A DNA stretch of 64,000 bases from Apostichopus californicus (Eukaryota > Echinodermata > Holothuroidea > Aspidochirotida > Stichopodidae), in the NCBI GenBank assembly GCA_020650975.1, contig JAIPMN010001607.1, forward strand, positions 37,616-101,615, given 5' to 3'. A program made the translations under genes and the position numbers. Under the pieces are notes generated by a model. The model was given only the letters and a program-made list of their open reading frames with translations, made no database searches and was not told where the DNA came from. This document shows positions 30,101 through 42,100 of the stretch, in pieces. Numbering within the stretch: position 1 is the first letter of the stretch; each line of letters opens with the position of its first letter.

Positions 30101-33100
30101 TGTTCACAAAACTAAAGCACGATTATTGTTATCGCAGATAATTTAAGAAATGCACCACCCACAGCTCCTGGCTCCAAGGAGGAGGAGGAGGCATGCCAAG
30201 GGCTTCTGGTATTTATGTCTATAAAGTTAATTCAGTTCTTCTCTGAGCTTTTCTTCAAAGTGCATAAAACAGTTTGGATGAGCTTGTGACACTTCTCATG
30301 CCAACCAAAAGATAATCGTTGTTTTTTTGCATTAATGTCACGACCTATGTTTGGATCTGTTAGATCTGTATACTTGTCAAGAACATCAATATTTGTTGCC
30401 TAAATGTTATCTTCTCTTCATGTAGGGACTAAGGGGCAGAGAAGTGACCCTAAAACATTTGGTGGCTTGATTATTTACTTCACATTAGGGATATGCTCAA
30501 GTTATACCATTGGCAATTAGAAAACATATAAGTAACCAGTGATAACAGTATCATGTAGTGACCATGAACAATAGCAACCATGTTAATGATAATTTTAATA
30601 GATTGTATCGTAGAATGGTGAATAGTACTACTCCATGATCAAAGTTTAGAGGCTTGTAGTGTTGGGCATATGGTTGCAATAACTGTCATGCTATGCTAGC
30701 TGACTCTTCAAGCTTAGGTGGAGTGCTTGGAATGTGTTTCTTTTGTGGTTTAATTATGTTGTGAACTCATTCTATCCTTGCAGAGCACAAGAGAATGGAA
30801 TCAGATACATTGGATTCCGAGACTGCCACCATTATAACAGATTATGATAGCGATGGTGGCAGATTGAAAGGAAACTCGTTGGAGAAAGATAAACGTAAGC
30901 TACCTCTCGGCCGGAAATTTCCAGTTGCCAGATCTATCCCTTCAGAAACACCGACGGAAATGGTGGTAAAAGATCTACCCAGAGAACCGGCCCCAACACC
31001 TGCAAAATCCAAGCGAAATCGTTTCTTCACACTTAAGAGCACTAGTATGGATGCCGGCACTGTGTTAAAGGATGACGGGTCAACAAGGTATGTTGAGATG
31101 AATGGAAGAAGAAGTCCAGGTAATGAAGTCAAGAAACCGATATCAAGAAGTACAGAGACATCTCCGCCTGGCACCTTATTACGGCATCATCCAAAGCTGA
31201 TGGTGGCCACAGAAAGCTCTGTTGAGAGTAGTGACATTCCCAAGATTTCCCGGGTAGACACGAATGGCAATAGCTTTGATGTCTATAAGTCAATGGACAT
31301 TATGTCAGATGTCAGTGAGCAGGACTCAGTGGATATTTTGGCCAGTACTAAGTATTCCTTTTCCATCAGAATTTTTCCCGGTCAGGAATCTCAGGAAGTT
31401 TACGTTGGATGGGTGACTCCCGGTTTCCATCAGCAGAGTCATAGATTTAACGACAGTCAGACCAGGGAGGTGAAGATACATGTCCTAGGAGAGCCAGCAG
31501 CTGACCAAGAAAAGTAAGCAAACTGTATAAGCAGTAATAAGGACAACTGGTGATAGGACATGTTATAGAGTGTAAAAACCTCATGCAACTCCCTTTCCAG
31601 TTTAGACTACATTAGGACTGGAAGGAATGTACTCAGATCCAATGTGGGTGGCAACTCTAATGTATGATGTTAGGATGGTTCATCAGAAGCAAAGAGATTT
31701 ACCAGGTACATAACCTGAAATACCTATAACTCTTGACTTCTGTTATGGTTGCATGCAGCCAGCATAGTCAGTGATCTACAATGAAGGTCCTTGAAATGGT
31801 GTGCTGTGTAAAACATATCTTTGATAAGGAATTCATTTCAAAGGAAAAATTGTGCATGAAGGACTTGATTCTTAGAGACTTGAGGAAGGTGTGCTATGTG
31901 ACATATGAACCTTCATGTAGTAAAAAATAACTGTTCTGGATTCCACAACATGAATTTTATTCTTCTTGATTATTTACAATACTGTATGATCATTTCAGAC
32001 CGTTATGATTATACTAATAATGCATTTCAAATCTGACATTATGAATGATTAACAAGTTGAATTTGTTTAAACATTTCAAGTTAAAGCAGCTTCTTTTGAG
32101 TTGGTCATGAAAAATGTTTTTTTTTATCATGTCTTATACTAGATTACATATCAATGGAGTTCAGTTTGGTCGACTAATCAAGTTTAAATAGTGAAGTAAA
32201 AGGTCTACATTTTCACAGTTCATGTTACTTTTATCAGTGCTTTATGCTACATTGAATGTGTCTGGATGGCAAAATGTTCAGGATTGAATCAAGCTCTTTC
32301 GTTACCTTCTCTTGAACCTTCAATTGGTTTGAAAACTCTGGGAGAGTGTCTTCGTTTAATCAATTATCATCTTATTTTGAGTACTACTCAGTAGGTTTGG
32401 TAAACACTGCTGACTAAATTTAAAAAAGCTGCTGTAATATGGCAAAATTTGTGTTTTTACTCTGAAGCTTCAAAAGGCATGATAGTTTTGTCATCCGAGT
32501 TGGAGATCACCTTGAGGTGCTGACCAGTCCTGGAGGCCGTAGACACACTGGTGGTATTGTTGTTGGGTGTGTAATGGATGTCAGTAATGGAGAACTGTCA
32601 TACTATATCAATAGCAAGGAAATCAGTGTCAAGCACAAGGTAAGATAATCATCTTAAAACTTCATTAGCTATAGCTCTTCATACTGTGAGCTATAACTTT
32701 AAAATAGAGACGTAGAGATGGTTCTTGCCACATTCAAATTAATTTTTCCTAGTAGTAATATGTTGCCTTACCCTGTAGCAGTATAGGTGTATCCATAATA
32801 ATACAGAATAACATCACCTTAGTATGATTTGATATTCACTTGAATGATTCAGTTGTTTCTTATTATTATGGTACTACAATCATTTAGTACTTGATTAGTT
32901 TTACTATCTCTTGTCAATTCACAGGTTGAGCCTTGTTCCAAGTTGTTTCCTGCTGTCTTCCTGCAACCAACTTGTATGGAAATGGTACAATTTGAGCTTG
33001 GAAGAGAAAAGGTATCATAACATCATCTTTAATTCAGAATGTTATAAACCAACATGTTGCATCTCTTTAGATTCCACAAACCAATTTGAAACTTTCAAAT

Positions 33101-36100
33101 TCTTCTTCCACTTCAACATGATCGTAGATGGCAGAATATACTTGATACCCACAGAAAATATTTCCCTATCACCTGATAAAGTCAACAGTGGTGCAAATGT
33201 GCCTGTCGGGTACAAATAGCAAATAAAAGTACCCTTCAAGCCTAATTAGATGCACCAAGAAAGAAACATGATTAAATGAACAAAAGTAAAAGTCTACAAG
33301 AATGATAGCCAATTATGAACTAGTAAGACCACTTTTCCTGAATATTTTCAATGAAGCAACTGAATAAGTGGAATATCACTCTTGAATATTAAAACAAGAA
33401 AATAAATAGTAATGCAATTATTAATATTGATACCACCACTAAAACATTATTCAAACTATTGTAGCAAATAACAATGTAGCTGCTGTCCTATCTTGTGAGT
33501 CTAGATTTGTTTTGATTCTGTCTCAGTAGTGTCCATCATGCTTTTGCTGACTTTATTATGTCTTCTTGAAAGCCTAAAATGTTATGCATATTCCATGTCT
33601 ACTCCTGAGCTTCAATCTATGAAGACAGAGTTCATCAGCCTTTACTGACGCCATTGTCTTTTACAGAATTGTCTTCCATTGTCTGCTGCGTGGTTCCAAG
33701 GTGATGCTCAGAATTCCACCCCACAATGTCCCTCAAGAGTTAGAGTGCAATCAATCCAGATGTACAGCTGGTCCAGGGTACCAGATAGAAATCTGGAGGT
33801 AGAAACAGAACACATCTCTGAAAGCTCTGGTTGGCAGGTAGCAACCAGTGAGACAGGTGAGTGATGGAAAGAAAGGTCCACTTAAGTGTACAGTCTGTTT
33901 CATGGACTGTTAGGATGATGTATGTATGTATGTGTGTATGTATGTGTGTATGTATGTATGTATGTATTTTAGATCCTTCTTCAAGCAGGAACTCGCGAAG
34001 AAGCCTCATTGGCTTATCAAAGGCGCAAGCTGACCGAAATCAGTCTCTTACATTCATATTTAACGTCCATGATTATGAATTGTCAATTGTCAACAACTCT
34101 GTAACTGGACGATATACATTAATCTTGGAGTGACTCGAACCAGGGACCTTATGATTGGAAGGCACTGACGTTAACCACTGAGCTAACACTCCATGATGAA
34201 CAAAGACCCCATATTACATATGATACAGGAGATTCTGTCTTCTTAAATCATTCAATGTACTATATATAGATGCAAGAGACATATGGAATGAAGGTATGAC
34301 ATCATCATGATGACATCATCATGATGACATCATTATGACAATGCCATGTGCACTTTGATATTCCAGTTAGTTTATACTGCTTTGTATCATTGAAGATATG
34401 GTGTTTATCAAATTTAAATCTTCTTTCTGTAGATTGTGATAAATATTGATTACAGGAGATATGTTTCTTCTATCTTTGTAGTTCCTTGGCTTGGTATCCG
34501 TATTCCAGAAGAAAACAGCTGCATGGACATCTTAGAACTTATCGAAAGTGAAGCGCTTTTGAAGTAAGTAATGGACGTAATAGCTTACATCATTTGTCTT
34601 GCTGCCATCTATTGTTTTGCCACCCTCAGTCACTGATGGTGGCAGTGTGACCGAGGGTGGTCGGAAGTTCAAAATTTCCCTCTCAAAACATGGACAAACT
34701 TTGAAAAGTTAAAAATTATCAAAATACATAGTTACAATGGCAACTGAGGTCATAGCTAAAGAAATGGGCCATAAACTGTTTTGTTCATGGCAAAGTCCAT
34801 GTTTGAAGGGTCAGAATTTGAAGCATGCTATTATGTAGCCCATAATTAATTGTTCTTGAATGGCGCTTCCTATGAGATGTTCAACTCAGTGAATTGCTCT
34901 CTTGTTTGAAAGAGAAACCAGGTGATTCGGATAAACTTATAATATGGCTTCCAGCCCAATAGGGACTGTATCAACTCGATTTCAAAAACATAGATGAGCG
35001 GGAAAACATTCATAGCTTGAAGAACAAGTCAGAATGAACAAAACCAAGCAGAAACCATGCCAACCAACTGAACAATAAACAGGATTGTAATAACAATAAG
35101 CTGAGAGGAATATGTAAAATTAAATAATGAATAGTCATACCCAAAAATGGATAAAGCAAAATGGTCAAATCAAACTATACACATCTTAAGACAAACAAAA
35201 AAGTTTAAAACAATAGAAAATGTTGGACTCCTCCACAGAGTCAGTGCATAAACTTAGATTAAGTGTAACTACTGCTTGTCAGTTTATGCAGGGTTTGTAA
35301 TAGTAGCTAGGTCATGGATCCATTACCCTTTTACCTACGTCTGTCTATAACCAAGTTAACCTATACCAACCTTGAATTCTAGTCATAATCAGTTTTGTGA
35401 TCAAAGATTTACCATAAATTTATTACTAATATTGAGGAGATTACAGTTTTCTTAATTTACATTTTCAATGTCTTTTCTGATTCTTTAGGTACCATACTCA
35501 CACCTTGAAACTTTACTGTGCTGTCTGTTACCGAGGTAACCATCGTGTTGGAAGAGCTGTTAGTGACCTCGTTAATGAAGATCAATTATTCTATTGCCTT
35601 GAGTGTCCCTGTAAGTACAGCTGTTATTGACTTTTTGGAATGCCTTAAACTGTTTTATTTTGATATGGGGATTTTGCAGGACACAATTTTTTAGCTTTTG
35701 AGAATCAAATTTTGTTAGATTTCATGTGTGATAGCCTACCGAGTACTATGCATGCATTCAAAGAGTAGAAGAAATTGATTCATTTTTGGAGGGTTGTTTT
35801 GATAGGTACATTTTAGGGCCATGACTTTCCTTTTAGGTAGTCCATAACTAGTATGAACAACTTGCGTCTCTTTCCAGCAAATTTGAAGCTACAAGGAATT
35901 ATCACTCCTCCCTGTAAACTCACCAGAGGGGATGATTTGATGAAGGAATAAAATGGCTTTCATCGACGTCAGAGAAAGAGCACAAACAAAGTATTAATGG
36001 TGCATTCATTCAGTTATAACAATTTCTTTTTTTTCTGTTTTTTCTTGCAGATTTGGCTGGTTCTCTGAGGGAGGGCTTTCACGATTTATTGATAGCAATA

Positions 36101-39100
36101 TACCTTGAAACTCATGCAAACATACGGTATGTTATTCTTTGACCTACTTTTTATGCCATCATAGTGTAGGTCAAGAAAAGTATTTCCTTCTCATCCTGTA
36201 GACATGACAAGTTTTCTGCAGCCTATTTTCTGACAATTTTTCCAATGTAGAATGTCCAAAATTAGTGAGACCTAATATATGATAATGATATGATTATTGG
36301 TAGTGTCCATTTAAATGAAGCCTCACAAAGTTTGGTAGCTATAAGACTGCAGACAGTTAAGTATTGTTTTACATTCTGTTAGTAATATGTGAGGTAGTAA
36401 TATCTAAGCATGTCATGAAGTTTAGTTATTCCTTCCCATTCTGCATGTCTTAAACCGTTACATTTGTTTTCAGATTAATGACACAAGATGAGTTTATCCT
36501 TCCTCTTGGTTTTGAGTTCAAGACCGATGATGAAGACGGGGAGGGCGGTCAGCAAACCCTCAAGAGAGCTCTCAGTAACACTGAGAATTTATCCATCCGT
36601 CCAGAACTCAAATTACCGGAAGAAAGGTAGATTATCAGTAAAATGATATTGTAGATATGATACAGAGGAAACTAATTATCATTCAAAAATCAAAGGAAAG
36701 TCTTTGCAAATATCATATGTATGGTTAGGAAGGAGACAAATTTTAGTTCTTTTTTTTGTTTCTACAGAATGTTTTTATGAACCTTTTGTTAAAAATTTAC
36801 ATTTTATATTTTCATGTACATTGTGTTTGTACCTTACTCCTTTTTGTTGACAAGCTTAGGGATAACAATTTGATAACATGGACTATTTGAAGTAATTGTG
36901 TTTAATTTAGGGAAGTGGGCAACGTTTTTAATCTTTTGTTTCATTGTTTCTCCCCATTAGTGGAAGTCAGCAAGGACTGTTTGATACCAGTCCTCCAATG
37001 TGCAATATAGCAAGCCTCAAGAATCATGTAATAGATGCTTTGTGCAGGGCGGTACGTCATGGTATTCACCACTGTAGAGACCCAGCAGGGGGATCCTACA
37101 CCACACTCTTTACGTAAGTAAACAAATTAGGCAGTAAGTCATGGTAGACACCACTGTAGAGACCCAGCAGGGGGATCCTACACCACACTCTTTACGTAAG
37201 TAAACAATTGAGGCAGTACGTCATAGTAGACACCAATGTAGAGCGGGATCCCACACCACACTCTTTACGTAAGTAAACAATTGAGGCTGTACGTCATGGT
37301 GTACACTGTTGTAGTTACCTTACTCCACACTCTTTACATGAGTAAACAAGTTACAGTAGTTATTTGCTTGTATGAATGTGTATAACTCCAGAAAAGGATC
37401 TGGCAATGCCATCTCCTCAAATTTCAGCTATGTTCATAAAGTGAAGCTCGAAATGCAAACTAACCACCTTTTTTATCATTTACCTTTCTCTTCATAGGCC
37501 ACTTTTGAAAGTCTGTGATAAATTGTTAGTCATGGGTAAGTATTTAGCTGATCTATATTTATAACTGTACAAAGCAGTAACTTGATAATTAATATTGACC
37601 TCTTGCCAACTATGAAAATTTTATGATTATTTCCTTGTTTATGCCTTAAATGAAATCGAAACATTTTAATTGTACTTGGTAAAATGCTGTGGTGGTAATT
37701 GACATCCATAACAGAGGTTAACACCAATGTTAGAGCTTTTATAACAATACATCACATTGAGTATCATTAAGTAAGTAATTGAAGTTGTTAGAACTAAGTC
37801 ACACCCCATATAAATAATTCTATAGTATCATGCAGTATTTGTTTAATGTTTTATTATCAGTAAATAATTATTTTATGTATTTGCTTATATTTCAAACCAT
37901 ATTTTTAATTTTAGGTGTGTTTGATGCAGATGATATGAAGCAACTGCTGATCTTGATTGATCCTGCGACCTTTGATGGAAATTATCGGAAAGGTAAACAA
38001 GAAATGTTTCTTCAATTGTTATGAAATGCCTGAAATAGGCAGCTGAACAACTATTCCTTCTTTGAAAATCTCTGTAATTGATTTTTTTTCTTTCTGAATG
38101 TGTGATGTTTAAAAATTAGTTTTCTTTGATACATTCAAGTATAAAACTAGATTATTTTACTTCAGCAAATTTTCATCTACTTACATACCTAATTACACAT
38201 GATATTGTATAACCAACTACTACAATGTAAAATGTGTTGATGTGGGAGAAGAAAGGGGGCTAGTCTTGGGAAGAGACGCAACCTTTCCCCCTTAATTTCG
38301 ACTTAAAATTTTGCCAGGATGCATAAAATATGTTACTCTTTGACCAGTCACAAATAACTTTATCCTAGCTTGGGCTATCTTGTGATCCTGGTCTTAGGAA
38401 TTTGAACCTGTTATGTGAAGTTATTATCATCATCTTATCTGCAATAAATATCTAAAAGCCTTAATATATAGAGAAAGAGATGCCATGAATAAAAATTATC
38501 AACAGTTCTGTTGAATACCTATGCTAGATCAACATCAAAGTTCTGCCTGAGGTCATTGGTCAAGACAGCTGGTTGTGTTTGCAGTGTAAACTTCTGCTTC
38601 ATCAGACACATGTCCACAGAGAGGAAACATTCATGTGTGTCATTTAAAAGCAGGATATTTGCACTCATTTGTATACAAAGTTCCAAGTACATGTACATGT
38701 AAAAGTACATGGTCCTGAATACAAGATCACTAGGTATTAGTAGTACAGATACAGATAATGTGAGTGAAAAACTAGTGCAATGTCATTAGTAGTACAGATA
38801 ATGTGAGTGAAAATATGGATCACTTGTACAAGGTATTAGTAGTACAGATACATATATAAAATATGAAGCCATCAGTGTGGAGACAAGTATTTTTTTTCAA
38901 GTATTTTGAATATAGAGTACAGACAAATGCCCTCAAATAAAAGTATGAGTACTACAAGTCTGCATTATTACTTTTTTTTTATTGAAGAAATAAAGAAAGA
39001 AAATTAAGTGTCCTATCATAAGAGCCAGACTGAATTCTTCTCTGCTTTCATGGAGAATGTGTAGTCGATAGGGAATGATTTGCAGGTGTTCTCTTTCTTA

Positions 39101-42100
39101 TTTGAAAGTTTTTTTGATCACTGTTGAACAGCAGCAGTTCTTAACAAGAGTGGTTCATTGCGGGTAATCAGATGACTGATTTACTGTGCCTTCAGAACTT
39201 TTGATTACTATCGGGATAATATGACAGAATAAACATATTTCACAATATCATAGTTTGCTCTGAAGAAGATCACTTAAGAATCACAAGTACAATTTTTGAC
39301 ATATGCATTTGTGACTTACTTTCAGGTGTTACAGACGGGATTGGGATTTTGCAGTTGGAATTACATGAACCTGTCAAGCTAGCTATGTGCAACCTATTAC
39401 AACATCTTTGTGATAATCAGCTGAGGCATCGAGTTGAGTCCATCGTCAACTTCTCACATGATTTTGTGAGGGAGTGCCAAACTGTGAGTTCCAAGACCAA
39501 ATCTTAAAAGAATAGTCCAGTTAAAAATTTCTTTTTGATATGTTACAGAGGAACATAATCTAAGCATTCTAGTGAAATTTGCATTTAATTCCTATTTAAC
39601 CATTTTTGAGATATGGACAGTTGAAGTTATCTGATATTCTACCAAAAGTGAACTTGAAGCAAACAGGTTTGATGTTATAGTTGCACAATGACAAAAATAG
39701 TTTAGTTTTTTCTTTATTTTTCAGTCTATTATTTAACCTTGGATTGGATAGGGTTACTAGTTTGTCTAATGGGGATGTGAAGTTTATAAAGTACCAATAC
39801 CTATGGCACATTCACATTATAGATGCTTCCAATTGTGGAGTATTAAGTTAGACGTAAATTTTAAGGGAAAACAAAACATTATATATCAGAGTGCAACAAT
39901 GACGTCACACCTGTTTGCTCCAAGTTCACTTTTGGTACGAAAGGTGGCAACTTCAACTGTCAATATCTCAAAAACGGTACATAGGAATTGAATTCAAATT
40001 TCACAAGAATGCTAAGATTATGTTCCTCTTTAACATATCAAAAAGAAAATTTTACCTTGACTATTCTTTTAAAGTTCATTTAGTTAGCTACAGCAATCAC
40101 TTTTCCATAGCCTGCAATATGCAGCACAGTCTGTTCTCTTTGATTGTGTAGTCCTTGTTGGTAATATGCATTGATCATAATTCTGTGTTGAGTTTGTTTC
40201 ACCTTTTCTAACCTTCAGCTTCATTGTATTCTCTATAACTCTAACATGGCTGCCATTCATAATTTTTCAATTTATTTACATTATTTAGGATCAAGCTTGT
40301 CGTTTGAAGGAAGTCCGGACAACTGACATGCCACCTATCATCACTGCTAAGAAAACAAAAGAATTTCGTTCAACTCCTCAGGAACAGGTAAGAACATAGC
40401 TGAAAGAGCTTAATTTGTTTTAATGCTGAAGTTTATGGACTGAAACATGAATGATTCAGATGACTGATATGTAATCTAGGGCTTTATGCCTTGAGCACCC
40501 TTTTCTGGGTGGATATGTGTAAATCTTTGTTATTATTATTATTATAATTATTATTATAAAATACAGAGTGTGATACCTGATAACATACTGACCTCATGGT
40601 GTGGTTTTCTGTAACTTTCTCTCATTCCTCAGCAGATGTTGCATTGCAACCTATACATTTGCATAATTATCAGTCAATCAAAGATAGTTCCTAAAATAGT
40701 TCCTAAACATAGTTCCTAAAATTCCTGGGAAACAGTAACATAGTAGATTGATTGATTGATTTTCATACAACTTTATCATTATCTACATAGTTACATAAAG
40801 CTCAGCAGCTAATGGGTCTTTAATAGAAATGTTCACATTGGTCTTGTCTTTCAGATGAGGATGCTACTGTCATTCAAGGATCCAGCAGAGAGCCTTAGTT
40901 GTCCTGCACGTGAAGATCTCAGAGACGTGCTAAGCACATTTCATACCAACCTTGTCTCTCATTGTGGTGTTCATGAAATCGATGGTAAAAATGGCGATGA
41001 TGAGTCATGGGTACTGATGCTATTCAACAGTATCTTCAAATCTAGGGACAAGAACAAGAAGGATACTCCTCAAAAGTTTTCTCCAGGTAAGACAACTTGT
41101 TGCTCTTCTGAAGTACTTTTTAATTTTAATTAGTAGTGTTCTGCTTAAGCTAATTTGCTCACATGTTTGTTTGAAACTGAACAGTGTCCTGTGATAAATT
41201 CATTATGGAGATGTAGAATTTTGTATGAGTTGATTATCTTCCAAAAATCATGGCTACATTTCTTTTAGACTCTTTATCCAAGCTGATATCAGAGACGATG
41301 ATTAAGTGGGCTGAAGAGAAGCACATTGAAGATGCTGAGCTTGTAAGAGAGATAGCCAGATTGCTACATAGACAGTACAATGGAGTCGGTGAGGTAAGAT
41401 GGAGTGTACCTACACAATACTGGACTTCCACTTTGTTACATTATGTAGCTTTGTTCATTGGTTCAAGCCAGCATAGTTAATTGCTATGGTTAGTAAACTG
41501 TGTAAGCTGGGTTTATAGTTTCATATTCATATTTATCATGAATTAAATATCACATATGTAATATTCCTTTGCACAAGTGTTGCAGAAAGGGTCAATAGAC
41601 TTGCTGTTCACATAAAGTAGGAATATTAAATGTTTGCATCACAAAAAGTCATATTGTTTGCATGAATACACATTAACAGTGATAATGGAAGTATGACTTC
41701 AGTATGTGTATGTTTTTGAGCATTAACTTATTTAACTAGCGCATCTCATTCCTTTTTGGTTACATCACTCAAAATATTAATTTTGATTTTTCTTTTGATT
41801 GTAGCTTTGTCAAGCCATTTCAAAGACCTATGTAGTAAGCAAAGAGCAGGAGGCTGACATTATTACATTACTGAACTCACTTAGTCAGATCAGATCCCTC
41901 TTGAAGGTACAAATGGGAGCAAATGAGGAAGAAGCCATGATTAAGCATCTTTGGTAAGAGCACCCTCACATCAGTCTCAATAAATGTTGTGGGTCCAGGA
42001 AATTCTCAATAAATGTAGTGGATCGGGGAAATTCTCAATAAAGGTTGTGGATCGGAGAAATTCTCAATAAATGTTGTGGATCGGAGAAATTCTCAATAAA

